Below, in pieces: positions 18,248-27,711 of a DNA stretch of 34,643 nucleotides (position 1 is its first letter; each line of letters begins with the position of its first letter). The notes under the pieces were generated by a model. The model saw only the letters and a program-made list of their open reading frames with translations. It had not been told where the DNA came from and made no database searches. This stretch comes from Acidobacteriota bacterium (lineage in GTDB: Bacteria; Acidobacteriota; Vicinamibacteria; Vicinamibacterales; CAVVIG01): the NCBI GenBank assembly GCA_023265155.1, contig JAHFUL010000016.1:1-34643 (forward strand). The letters are read 5' to 3'. The position numbers were made by a program, and so were the translations under genes.

Positions 18248-19158
18248 TGTGATCGCTCCGAGGCGCTGATGGTCTCCAGGTAGATATCCTCGATCCTGGG
18301 CTCGTCGAGTCGCATGGACGAGACTTCGACGCGATCGAGAACGGCGCGCATCACGCGCTGGGGATCCACGTCGGGCTCGAGGCGCAGGCGGGCCTCCCGG
18401 CCGCCGTCGTCGCAAGTCTGGACGCCGGGAACCTGATTCAAACAGCCCGGTCCGCCGCTGTGTTCGACGACGATCGTGTTGCGGCCGTACTTCGCCTTGA
18501 TGTCTCGCAGGCGGCCGCTCAGAACCGCACGGCCGTGGTGAATCAGGCAGATCGATTCGCACATCGCTTCGACCTCTTCCATGCGGTGCGTCGACAGGAC
18601 CACCGTGGTGCCCTTCGCGCGCTGCTCGAGAATGAGCTCCTTGACCAGCCGCGAGTTGATGGGATCCAGGCCGCTGAACGGTTCGTCGAGGACGACGAGA
18701 TCGGGATCGTGGATCACGGCGGCCGCGAATTGCACCTTCTGCTGGTTGCCCTTCGACAGCTCGCGCGTGAGCGACTGCGCGCGCGCCGCGAGGCCGACAC
18801 GGTCGAGCCATGCGGCGGAGCGCCGTTCGGACTCCGCGGAGGACAGCCCGCGGATAGAGGCCAGGAACGCGAGCTGCTCTTGCAGCTTCATCCTCGCATA
18901 CAGGCCTCGCTCTTCGGGCAGGTAGCCGGTTCGGCGCCGGACGGCAAGCGGATCACCCGATCCCAGCACCTCGACGGAGCCGCCATCGGGTTTGTAGATC
19001 CCGAGCGACGTCCGAATCGTCGTGGTCTTCCCCGATCCATTCGGGCCGAGAAGGCCGAAAATCGTTCCGGCGTCAACCGTCAGATCGAGACCGTCGAGGG
19101 CGCGTGTCCCGTCGAACGTTTTGATCAATTGGCGGCAAAGAAGCGCCGGCGTCGGCAT
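18244..19158 (-). CDS. ABC transporter ATP-binding protein (NatA-like)
   Basis: IFGLLGPNGSGKTTTIRTSLGIYKPDGG, LSKGNQQKVQFAAAVIHDPDLVVLDEPFSGLDPIN, VVLSTHRMEEVEAMC; 4-nt overlap with permease. Confidence 0.95.
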   Translation of the reverse strand: MPTPALLCRQLIKTFDGTRALDGLDLTVDAGTIFGLLGPNGSGKTTTIRTSLGIYKPDGGSVEVLGSGDPLAVRRRTGYLPEERGLYARMKLQEQLAFLASIRGLSSAESERRSAAWLDRVGLAARAQSLTRELSKGNQQKVQFAAAVIHDPDLVVLDEPFSGLDPINSRLVKELILEQRAKGTTVVLSTHRMEEVEAMCESICLIHHGRAVLSGRLRDIKAKYGRNTIVVEHSGGPGCLNQVPGVQTCDDGGREARLRLEPDVDPQRVMRAVLDRVEVSSMRLDEPRIEDIYLETISASERSQ

Positions 19159-19170
19159 AAGGTCTGGTGA

Positions 19171-19584
19171 TTATGGCTCAACGCCTGGAAAATCTTTTCG
19201 GGCCGCCACGAGATCAGGCGGCGCGATGTCGCTACGACACTGCGTGGAGCCGAGAAACAGCTCGAGTCCCTGGTCGATGCCGGCGAGCTCGCTCGACGAC
19301 ACCTGTCCAAAGATGCGGCGGATGCGCCGCTTGTCGATTGATCGGAGATGATCGACGAGGGCGGAGGACGCCCTCGTGAGGCCGCTCGTTCCGGGTGACA
19401 GGGCAGGATAGAGCGCGCCCACGCCAGCCGTGCCGGTCACTGGTACTACCGCGATGAGGGGAAAGCGTCGATCCGAATTGACGGAAGGATCGCTCACCGC
19501 GATGCAAGGCCGCACGCCGCGCTGCTCGTGACCCACCGCCGGATCGAGCTCGACGAGCACGACGGTGCCTCGATCAAGGGTCAC
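19171..19584 (-). CDS. PemK/MazF-family endoribonuclease toxin
   Basis: TLDRGTVVLVELDPAVGHEQRGVRPCIAVSD...FPLIAVVPVTGT...LRSIDKRRIRRIFGQVSSSELAGIDQGLELFLG. GTG start at 19584 assumed, overlapping the antitoxin stop. Confidence 0.88.
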   Translation of the reverse strand: MTLDRGTVVLVELDPAVGHEQRGVRPCIAVSDPSVNSDRRFPLIAVVPVTGTAGVGALYPALSPGTSGLTRASSALVDHLRSIDKRRIRRIFGQVSSSELAGIDQGLELFLGSTQCRSDIAPPDLVAARKDFPGVEP

Positions 19585-19883
19585 GCGGTCTCTTTCACCC
19601 AGCCCTGCCCTTCGACCCAGCGAACGGCCGTCCCTCCCGCCACATCGACGAGCCCGCCCTCGTCGGGCAGGTCGGCGGTCCAATCTCCCAGGCCGGTATC
19701 AGCCAAGTCAGCTGTCTCGGGATGCGGGTTACTCACCGAGTTGAGGAGCGACTCGCGACGACGACGGGCCAGCTCGTGCTCAACGGCTTCGGCGATGAAG
19801 CGGCTGCGGTTCCGTTCGAGCCGGTCGATCCCCTTCACCAACTCGGCAGCCAACGTAACGGTGACACGTTCCGTCGTGTTCAT
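19581..19883 (-). CDS. ribbon-helix-helix antitoxin of MazEF-like module
   Basis: MNTTERVTVTLAAELVKGIDRLERNRSRFIAEAVEHELARRRRE RHH pattern; 4-nt overlap with MazF-like gene. Confidence 0.85.
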   Translation of the reverse strand: MNTTERVTVTLAAELVKGIDRLERNRSRFIAEAVEHELARRRRESLLNSVSNPHPETADLADTGLGDWTADLPDEGGLVDVAGGTAVRWVEGQGWVKETA

Positions 19884-19888
19884 GGCTC

Positions 19889-19915
19889 AAGTATGACCTG
19901 AAGTATGATCATACT
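19889..19915 (-). promoter_or_regulatory. candidate autoregulatory operator: AGTATGATCATACT palindrome plus third TCATACTT half-site
   Basis: Minus strand AGTATGATCATACTTCAGGTCATACTT directly upstream of the antitoxin ATG. Confidence 0.55.
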
Positions 19916-20244
19916 CAATCGGTAGGGGAGCGACTCCTCAATCATGTTGCTACCTTCGAATCGGCCCGATTTGGCCTTCGCCCAGCAAGCGGGGGTTCCT
20001 CAACGCACTCGATCGAGCGGTGGGCCAACCAGGGTGGCCGATCGAGGAGCGGCCGGTGGCGGGTCCGACGCCCCGGGCAGAAAACATCGCCGCCGACGCA
20101 GCCCTCCCACCAGGTCGCCCGCGTACGCACCGAACGATCTCAAGACGCCCGACGTGTGAGATCCGCGAGAGCGAGGCGCACCGAAGTAAAAAGACCGCGA
20201 TTTTGTTCGTCCGGCTCGCTTATGATCGTGGCGAGAACCTCCTT

Positions 20245-21492
20245 ATGAAGCTCGAACGCACCGCGTGGATCGTCGTCGTTGTCACGTTCGTGGGCGGATT
20301 TGCGAGCGGCCTCTTTGGCCAGAGCCGACCCGCCGACTGGCCGCAGTGGCGCGGGCCGAACCGCGACGGCCTCCTTGCTTCGTTCACGCCGCCGGGCACG
20401 TGGCCCGAGCAGCTGAGTCGAAAATGGAAGGTCGATATCGGTCTCGGCTACGCGACACCCCTCGTCGTAGGAAATCGACTCTACGTATTTTCCCGTCAGG
20501 CAGAGAACGAAGTGATGTCGGGACTGGACGCAGATACAGGTAAGGTCCTGTGGCAGACCGCCTATCCGGTTCAGTTCACCATGAATTCGGCCGCGTCACG
20601 CCACGGGCCGGGGCCCAAATCGACGCCTGCTTTGGCCGACGGCAAGCTGTTCACAATCGGGATGACCGGAATCGTCACGGCGTTCGACGCGGCGACGGGG
20701 AAACAGCTCTGGCAGAAACCCGCGCCGAGCGTCCAGCCCACTTACACGACGCAAGCATTCTCACCGCTCGTCGACCGCGGCATGGTCATCTTCCACGTCG
20801 GCGGCAATAACCAGGGAGCGCTGACCGCGTTCGACGTGAATACGGGCGACGTGAAATGGAGCTGGAGCGGCGATGGCCCTGGTTACGGGTCGCCGATCGT
20901 CGCCACCATCGGTGGAACACGCCAGGTTGTGACGTTTACACAACAAAAGCTGGTCGGCGTGGACGAGGCGACCGGCGCGCTGCTCTGGGAGCGCCCGTTC
21001 ACGACGCCCTCGACGCAGAACAACATCACGCCGATCCTCTACGGCCAAACGCTGATCATATCGGGCCACATGAACCCGGTCACGGCCCTGAGCGTCACGA
21101 AGCCGGGCAATCAATGGGTGACAGAGAAGCTCTGGGAGAACACCGACGTGGCGCTGTACATGAGCAACGCCGTTGTCCTCGGCGACACGCTGGTCGGGAT
21201 GTCCCAGCGGATGAACGGCCAGTTCTTCGGGCTGGATCCGAAAACGGGAAAAACACTCTGGATGAGCGACGGACGTCAGGCCACGAACGCCGCCATCGTC
21301 GGGGCAGGCGATCTGTGGTTCGCGCTCAAAGACGACGGGGAGCTCATCGTCGCGAAGAAGAGCGCGACTGCCTTCGAGCCGGTTCATCGCTACACGGTCG
21401 CGGACAGTGCCACCTGGGCACAACCGGTGATCTCGGGCAATCGCGTCTTCGTGAAGGACGTCTCTACGCTTGCACTGTGGACGCTGAACTGA
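20245..21492 (+). CDS. secreted PQQ-type beta-propeller repeat protein
   Basis: Signal-like MKLERTAWIVVVVTFVGGFASGLFGQ; DWPQWRGPNRDG, GLDADTGKVLWQTAYP, AFDAATGKQLWQKP, GLDPKTGKTLWMSD. Confidence 0.9.
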   Translation: MKLERTAWIVVVVTFVGGFASGLFGQSRPADWPQWRGPNRDGLLASFTPPGTWPEQLSRKWKVDIGLGYATPLVVGNRLYVFSRQAENEVMSGLDADTGKVLWQTAYPVQFTMNSAASRHGPGPKSTPALADGKLFTIGMTGIVTAFDAATGKQLWQKPAPSVQPTYTTQAFSPLVDRGMVIFHVGGNNQGALTAFDVNTGDVKWSWSGDGPGYGSPIVATIGGTRQVVTFTQQKLVGVDEATGALLWERPFTTPSTQNNITPILYGQTLIISGHMNPVTALSVTKPGNQWVTEKLWENTDVALYMSNAVVLGDTLVGMSQRMNGQFFGLDPKTGKTLWMSDGRQATNAAIVGAGDLWFALKDDGELIVAKKSATAFEPVHRYTVADSATWAQPVISGNRVFVKDVSTLALWTLN

Positions 21493-21517
21493 AGTCTTCT
21501 CCGCGGGACGGCGGCGC

Positions 21518-24500
21518 CTAATTGAACTGAACCCGCGTCAGTTCGCTCAGGAGCATGTTCCGGTTCGCCGCCGACACGGCCGCGTGCTCGATGTAGTTCT
21601 GGGTGCCCGCATACGACCAGCGATTCGTGAAGTCTCGTGGAAGCGATGCAAGGAACGTGGACAAGTCCTCTCTGGCCAGGCCGGCAGCCGTCTGGTCGCC
21701 TTTTAGGACCAGCGCGGCAAGGGCGATGAACCTCGCATTGAGCGCCGTTTCGTTGATTTCCGGCGTTGCGTTGGTTGGGACGTTGCGCAGGACCTCCTCC
21801 GCAAGCCGGGCGGCCTCGTCATACTTGCCGGCGGTCAGGCTGGCCTCAGCCAGATTCGCGTCGAATTCGAGCGGGTCGAAGTCGTCCGACGGCTGGGAGG
21901 AAACCTTGTCGGTCAGCGTCCTGAGGCTCGAGAGGATTCGATAACTGGCGTCGTACGACTGTGGGTCTGTCAGGGCTAACTGTTCGTGAGCCCGGAATTC
22001 GAGCTCGAGTCCAAGCGTGAACAAGTCGGGCACGCTCTCGGGCTCAACCTTGGTGTCGCCCACGGCAGCGAGTCCTTTCCAGAAGTCGGCCTCAGCGCTT
22101 GGGTATTCCGTCATGCTGAAGGCTGCCAACCCGCGGCGGCCGTATACCTTTGCGACCAGAATCCTGCCGCGCGGCGCACGGGGATCATCTCCGAGCACCT
22201 TCTGCGCGAGGCGCAGGGCCTGGTCGTAGTCCGACTCCCCCAGGAAGTACTCGAACCGAAGCAGCGGGTCGGCGCGCTCGGTCGCGCGATCAACGGCGGT
22301 GCGGAGATCCGAGGGGAGCGCGGGGCTGTGGCTCAGTTCGCTCAACAAGTGCAACGGCGCCACGCCGGCGCTGTCGATGCTCCCAAGGGCGTTGATAGCA
22401 TCCAGCCTGAGACGGAGCTCGGGATCATCGGCTGGCGACGGCTGAACTTCGCCCGGCCTGCGGCGCGTCGGACCGGGGCGTTCCACGAATTCTTTCAGCT
22501 TCGCCGCGGCCTGCGGCGTTCCAATCTGCTGCAACGCATCGACCGCGAGCTTTCGCGAGACGGGATTCAAGCCGGAGTTGCTGAGCAATTCTTGCACGGA
22601 GGTTTCGAGCTCCGGCAGTCTGGATTTCCCTTGAACGGCGGATGAAGCTCCGAACACCCTCGGCACGATGCTGAGGATCTCGTTCAGGACCATTTCGGCA
22701 GTTATCGGATTTTCTTCATCGGCGAGTGCCGACAGGAGGCTGGTGGCGGCCATCCTCGAAACCTGTTTATTGCCCGACTTCGCGAGGCCCTCCAATCTCT
22801 TGAGTGCCTCGACGCGGGGGTCGCCTGGAGTCGCCCCCGGTTGAACGATTGGCTGCAGGAGGCGCTGCAGGAGGGAGTCGGGCGCGGGTTCTCGTTGAAC
22901 GATCTGCAGCAGGTGCTCGGGTGTGTTCTGCGTGTATCGGTACAGAACCCCGATGTACGCGCCGAGCACCAGCACCGCGATCACCATCAAGCCCAGAAGA
23001 GGCTTTGGCCAGACAGAAAAGCGGAAATTCCAGAGCGACCGGACATAACGAAGGCGCCCGCGCCAGCCGAGCGTGGGCGCCACGGTCCGCAGGAATTCGA
23101 CCGAATCGGCGTCCGGACGCCAGGCCATGATCCTCAGCAGGCGCGCGCGCGTGGCTCCGTCACCCTCCGGCCAGAGTCCGCGCAACGCGTCCCGCATGGC
23201 GCTTCGATACTGCTGCGCGATCCGCGTAGCCCACCGCACTTGCTTCCTATCGGAGCTCCGCAAGGCATCGAGGACGTTCGCCGAGGCCGCTGGATTTCTC
23301 AGGAGCTGGGAATAGACGTGGTCGATCCTGAGGCGGATCTGGCGCCGGTCGCGCCAGAAGAACGTCTCCAGCAGCACCGTTCCGATGCCGGTGATGTACG
23401 AGATGGCGAGCAACGAGTACCCGGCAATCGTCAACGCCCTGGGAACGAAGCGGATGGTTGAGGAGAGTTGATCGAAGCCGACGAGCGTGCCCTCGAAGAA
23501 GTAATCAAAGCTGACCAGCAGGAACAGGCCCACGGCCTCGAAACCGATGAGGACGAGACCTCGACGCCCTCTTCTCGCCAGCATGCTGGCCAGACCGTGA
23601 AAGAAGAAGAAGAAGGTCACGACGTCGAACGCGAACAGGACCGCGCCCAAACGTTTTCGGTACCGGCTCTGACGGACCCCGTCAAGGCGCTCGCTGAGCA
23701 GGATCTGAGTGGGTCTCAGGATACCCACCGACCAGGTGGACAGCAACAGCAGCAGACCCAAGGCCTCCGCCTCCCCTTGGCTCGACCACGCGAAGAGCGC
23801 GAAACCGGCGCCTTCGATCACCGTCAACGCCACGGCAAACCTCACGCGTCCGATGGTCGCGAGAATCAGCCCGTGAATCACGAAATTCAGCAGCACGGTG
23901 ATTGCCGCCACTCCGGTCTGCGCCAGCGCAATGAACGCGGAGGCCGGCGAGAGTGACAGCTGCGGCCGCCGCGTCGAGTCCCGAGGCTGCTTCAACCGCT
24001 CCAGCACGCGGCGCGACGAGACGCTCGAGCCCGCGCGACCCAACGCGTGGGCTGCCCCCTCCCGATCCTCGGCGTCTTCGTCCTGCAGCGCGATGCCGAG
24101 CAGCGCGTCGGCCGACTGTGTCGTGCCTTGACGGCTCAACGCGTCGATGGCTCGGCTGCGCGCGGCGAGGTCCTCCGCGGGCGCGTGGTTGCCGATGATC
24201 CGGACGAGGCATTCGACGGTGTCATCGTCGGTGAAGATCCGAAGCCCATCGATCGCCTGCAATCGGTACGGGCTGCTCTTCTGTTGGACTTCTTTGATCA
24301 GGGATGCTCTGAGGTCCGAGTCCTTGATGGCGTCCAGGCTGTCGATCGCCTGCGCCCGGACGGCCTCGTCCGGGTCGCGAAGCGCCAGCAGATGGAGCGG
24401 GTCCCGCACCTCCGGCCGGGCGAACTCGCGTAAGCGCCCCGCGGCCCGCCGCCTGACGTCTGCCCGCGAGTCGCATAGCGCGTCCAGCAGAATCTCGACG

Positions 24501-25744
24501 TTGACCTCGGGATCTTTCACGCGCCGCAGCCAGTGCTCGGTGGCGCCTGCGAGGAGGTCATTCTCGTACGCCAGCGAGCAGCGAAGCATCAGCGCGGCTT
24601 CCTCGGGGTCGACGATGAGCGCGCTGCGATGCGCGTGCACCTTCTTGAAGCTCTGCTCGGAGAGGAGCGCGTCGCCGTCCGCGAAGTGCCGGACGCCCTG
24701 CCGCAGAATCCATCGCGACTGCTCGGCGGCATCCGCCTCCCGCTGCGCCCTGGCTTCGGCCGCCGCGACGAGCTGGCCGGGCACGACGTCGAAGCCGCCG
24801 TCGGAGCTCGCGCGCAGGATGCGCCGGTCTTCTTTCAGCCACCCCAGCACGCGCGAAGGCACGTCCATGGGGACGTCAAATCGATGGGACACGTCGGTGA
24901 GGTCGACAGGCTGCCCTCGGCGCACAGTCACGACCTGCTGGAGGACGGCCCAGCCGATTTGCGGCTCTATCGAGTCGGGCAAACGCTCGAACACGAAGTC
25001 GAGGTGCGCCTCCAGCATACCGGTGAGGCCGCCGACGGCCTGATGGTCCGCCTGGGCCAGCTCCCGGTCGACAACCTTGGATCGGCAAAGCTCGAACGCC
25101 AGGACGGCCACCACCTCGGGATTGAGTCCGGCCTTCGTCCGCACGCTCTCGAGGTCATGCGCCAGCGCTTCGAGAAAGGCGGTGGACACCCGAACGCCGC
25201 ACGGGCCGATCGCGTGTGCGAGGGACTGCAGGAGCCGGGGCTGGGACATTCCCGGGATCTCGCCGACATCGTCCAGAAGCCGGGGGATCGAGCCACGAAG
25301 CTGAAAGAGGGCGCTGAGGTGATCCTCTTCCAGGATCAGCACGACCCTGGCTCGGCCACGTTGCTCCGCACATCGCGACAGACGCTTGAGCAGGTTGCCG
25401 CGAAGAGGCTCGTCCGCGACCAGCCACCGCTCGAAGTCGTCCCACACCTCGATGACCGGCGAGTCCGGGTCCGTCGCTGCCGCCGCCATCTCGCCGGAGC
25501 CTCGATACGCCACGCGCCAACCGAGTGCGTTTTCGTTCAGCACCGGAATGACGTATCGCTGGATGAGCTCGGTCTTTCCCGATCGGCGCGGGCCGTGAAA
25601 CACGATGATCGGGGCGTCGCTGCGGAGAATGTGCTCGGCCAGGGCCTTGCCCTCGTCGGGCCGCTCGATCCAGAGCTCGTCCGATGCGAGCAGCTCGTCG
25701 AGGAAGACCAGCTCGCCCGACGGTCGGGGCGCGGCGGGAGTCAT
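21518..25744 (-). CDS. large P-loop ATPase with HEAT-like repeats, ~7 hydrophobic segments and C-terminal HEAT/TPR-like region (~1408 aa)
   Basis: APIIVFHGPRRSGKTELIQRYVIPVL (Walker A), VIEVWDDFERWL; HEAT-like DPEVNVEILLDALCDSRADVRRRAAGRLREF...DPDEAVRAQAIDSLDAI; hydrophobic stretches such as TVLLNFVIHGLILATIG, GLLLLLSTWSVGIL, PLLGLMVIAVLVLGAYIGVLY; C-terminal repeats. Start at 25744 (ATGA overlap). Confidence 0.82.
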   Translation of the reverse strand: MTPAAPRPSGELVFLDELLASDELWIERPDEGKALAEHILRSDAPIIVFHGPRRSGKTELIQRYVIPVLNENALGWRVAYRGSGEMAAAATDPDSPVIEVWDDFERWLVADEPLRGNLLKRLSRCAEQRGRARVVLILEEDHLSALFQLRGSIPRLLDDVGEIPGMSQPRLLQSLAHAIGPCGVRVSTAFLEALAHDLESVRTKAGLNPEVVAVLAFELCRSKVVDRELAQADHQAVGGLTGMLEAHLDFVFERLPDSIEPQIGWAVLQQVVTVRRGQPVDLTDVSHRFDVPMDVPSRVLGWLKEDRRILRASSDGGFDVVPGQLVAAAEARAQREADAAEQSRWILRQGVRHFADGDALLSEQSFKKVHAHRSALIVDPEEAALMLRCSLAYENDLLAGATEHWLRRVKDPEVNVEILLDALCDSRADVRRRAAGRLREFARPEVRDPLHLLALRDPDEAVRAQAIDSLDAIKDSDLRASLIKEVQQKSSPYRLQAIDGLRIFTDDDTVECLVRIIGNHAPAEDLAARSRAIDALSRQGTTQSADALLGIALQDEDAEDREGAAHALGRAGSSVSSRRVLERLKQPRDSTRRPQLSLSPASAFIALAQTGVAAITVLLNFVIHGLILATIGRVRFAVALTVIEGAGFALFAWSSQGEAEALGLLLLLSTWSVGILRPTQILLSERLDGVRQSRYRKRLGAVLFAFDVVTFFFFFHGLASMLARRGRRGLVLIGFEAVGLFLLVSFDYFFEGTLVGFDQLSSTIRFVPRALTIAGYSLLAISYITGIGTVLLETFFWRDRRQIRLRIDHVYSQLLRNPAASANVLDALRSSDRKQVRWATRIAQQYRSAMRDALRGLWPEGDGATRARLLRIMAWRPDADSVEFLRTVAPTLGWRGRLRYVRSLWNFRFSVWPKPLLGLMVIAVLVLGAYIGVLYRYTQNTPEHLLQIVQREPAPDSLLQRLLQPIVQPGATPGDPRVEALKRLEGLAKSGNKQVSRMAATSLLSALADEENPITAEMVLNEILSIVPRVFGASSAVQGKSRLPELETSVQELLSNSGLNPVSRKLAVDALQQIGTPQAAAKLKEFVERPGPTRRRPGEVQPSPADDPELRLRLDAINALGSIDSAGVAPLHLLSELSHSPALPSDLRTAVDRATERADPLLRFEYFLGESDYDQALRLAQKVLGDDPRAPRGRILVAKVYGRRGLAAFSMTEYPSAEADFWKGLAAVGDTKVEPESVPDLFTLGLELEFRAHEQLALTDPQSYDASYRILSSLRTLTDKVSSQPSDDFDPLEFDANLAEASLTAGKYDEAARLAEEVLRNVPTNATPEINETALNARFIALAALVLKGDQTAAGLAREDLSTFLASLPRDFTNRWSYAGTQNYIEHAAVSAANRNMLLSELTRVQFN

Positions 25745-27573
25745 GCGATCGGCTCTGGGAACCGATCTTCCCTGATGTCGGGAAAATGATTCCTGATGAA
25801 TTCGACGATCTGTCTCGTGTTGCGTCCGGGGTCGCAAATCATTTTCAGGAAGCTTCGAATCAGGCGCCGCTCTTCCGTGGAGAGATCATCGAGGAGATCC
25901 ATCAGGCTGCTGTTGTCTTTGATGGAGTCCAGCGCGGCCCGCAGGCCCGGGGCGGGCAGTTGGTCGTATCCCTCCCATTTGGGAAGGAAGCCTCTCGCCA
26001 GGTAATAGCAGATGGTTTGTACGTGCGCGAGCGTGAACGACTGGTCGCCACGCTTCAAGCCCTCCCGGTACTCGTTACTCAGCGTGGTGATCAAGTCGGG
26101 GTCGAGCGCGACGTCTCCCTTGCGAGCCGCGTACCTGATGATGCTGGCCACCCGCTCGGGAGGCAAGGGGGGAATGTCTGCGGGATCTTCAGGACGCTTC
26201 AACGAGATGAAGAGCTTTGAGAACGCATTCTCGTCGACGGCGATGAACACGAACACCAGACGCTCGTCCGCATGCTTCAGCAGACGGCCCGCCAAATCGA
26301 GAATGGATTTCTTCTTGTCCGGAGACTCCTGAGCCGCCCGGGCCGCTCGCTCGAACTGATCCAGGAAGATCACGATGCACTTCGAGGTCAGCGTTTTGAG
26401 GCGTGGCAGCAGGGTCTCCCACGCCTCGTCGTCGACGGAGAATCGTGCCTTCAGGGCCGCCCGAAGCTGTGGCTCGACATCCTGCTTGCAGCGAACGTAG
26501 ACGCACTCATACTCGTACTTGTTCGCGTCCTTCCCCCGCCTTGGCTTGAGGGGCTTGAGGAGATAAGGAGTGAGTCCGGCGCGAATGAAAGACGTCTTGC
26601 CCACCTTCGGTTTGCCGGAAAGAAAGAGCGCCGGGGGCGGCACGCCTTCGAACAGCTTCAGTACTTTTCGCGTCAGCTTTCGTCGTCCGAGAAACCAGAG
26701 CTGCTGATCTTCCTGGTAGTGGTCGAGGAACTTGAAGCTGTTCTGCCGCGTCCGCGCCGTCGAAGCCTCGACCGGCGTGGTCAGCTGGCGATGAAGCGTC
26801 TCGACGAAGTCGTCGAACTTTCCAAGGTCCCCGCCGATGACCCTCTCCAGCGAGCGCCTGCGGGACAGGAGCCCCTTGACGTTCTCGACTGCGCCGGAGG
26901 GATTGACGTAGTAGATGTCTCCGCCGCCTTTCGACGGGTCGAAGGCCCGCCGCAAACACTCGTCGTTGAACGCGTATCCGCAGATGACGATGTCGCGGCT
27001 GGTCAGATCGCTGATCACTTTCTCGAGATCCGGCGGATAATTCAGCATCTCCTCCTTGGAAAACAGGAAGTAATCCGAGGATTGCAGGCTCCCGTGCATC
27101 TTGAGGATCTTCACGCGGGGCTCTCGGCTCTGCACCAGTTTGGCGATGCTCTGCACGTCCGTCTCGCCGCGAATAATCGTTTTGTAGTCCGTGAACCCCG
27201 CGTCGTCCAGCGCGCGTTCGAGGAGGCGATCGAAGTTGAACGTGATGACGACATCGAAGAATCCGCGCTGAATGAGCTCGGCGAGCCGATGGTATCCGCT
27301 CGACGGCGGGCGGTTCAGGTACGGTTTCAGCCAAAGCCCCCGGTTGGCCTCGCTGCCAGTGCGCCAGAGCTCGTCGAAGCGATCTTCTATCGTGTCGGCC
27401 GATGCCGTCTGGGTGGCATATGTCGAGACCAGCTCCTCCATGATGGTGGCGGTCGGCTTCACGCCGGAGCTCAGCGACGCTCCAGCACCGAGCATGAGCA
27501 CGAAGCTCTCGCCCGCGGTCTTCTTGAGATTGAGGAGCTGTGCCAGATTCCGAATTCTATCCAGCGTCTGCAT
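25741..27573 (-). CDS. SIR2-like NADase domain fused to STAND-type P-loop NTPase (610 aa)
   Basis: SIR2-like FVLMLGAGASLSSGV, DVVITFNFDRLLERAL, VKILKMHGSLQSSDY, IVICGYAFND; NTPase FLGRRKLTRKVLKLFEG...PALFLSGKPKVGKTSFIRAGLTPYL (Walker A) and CIVIFLDQFERAA (Walker B). Confidence 0.87.
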   Translation of the reverse strand: MQTLDRIRNLAQLLNLKKTAGESFVLMLGAGASLSSGVKPTATIMEELVSTYATQTASADTIEDRFDELWRTGSEANRGLWLKPYLNRPPSSGYHRLAELIQRGFFDVVITFNFDRLLERALDDAGFTDYKTIIRGETDVQSIAKLVQSREPRVKILKMHGSLQSSDYFLFSKEEMLNYPPDLEKVISDLTSRDIVICGYAFNDECLRRAFDPSKGGGDIYYVNPSGAVENVKGLLSRRRSLERVIGGDLGKFDDFVETLHRQLTTPVEASTARTRQNSFKFLDHYQEDQQLWFLGRRKLTRKVLKLFEGVPPPALFLSGKPKVGKTSFIRAGLTPYLLKPLKPRRGKDANKYEYECVYVRCKQDVEPQLRAALKARFSVDDEAWETLLPRLKTLTSKCIVIFLDQFERAARAAQESPDKKKSILDLAGRLLKHADERLVFVFIAVDENAFSKLFISLKRPEDPADIPPLPPERVASIIRYAARKGDVALDPDLITTLSNEYREGLKRGDQSFTLAHVQTICYYLARGFLPKWEGYDQLPAPGLRAALDSIKDNSSLMDLLDDLSTEERRLIRSFLKMICDPGRNTRQIVEFIRNHFPDIREDRFPEPIA

Positions 27574-27595
27574 TATGTCGGGAGTCGAGGGCGGT

Positions 27596-27624
27596 AGTAT
27601 TACTGTTCACTCATGCGGTGTAAA
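27596..27624 (-). promoter_or_regulatory. possible internal promoter TTTACA-N17-AATACT upstream of the SIR2-STAND gene
   Basis: Within the only sizeable gap (138 nt) of the cluster; weak -10. Confidence 0.25.
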
Positions 27625-27711
27625 GAGCTCATGGGCGGCGAGCGCTGATCGCAGCTCACGACGCGCGGATGGAACTTCCGCAGGAGCAGCAGGCGAACCG
27701 CACGGCGGAGT

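Noticed and set aside
19942-20240. Possible transposase or other gene remnant between antitoxin and PQQ gene
   Set aside because: Short ORFs on both strands with no recognisable motif; insufficient evidence.
21518-25744. Gasdermin-protease operon interpretation for the membrane protein plus subtilase
   Set aside because: The 1408-aa protein has a P-loop ATPase, HEAT repeats and multi-pass hydrophobic segments, unlike bacterial gasdermins.
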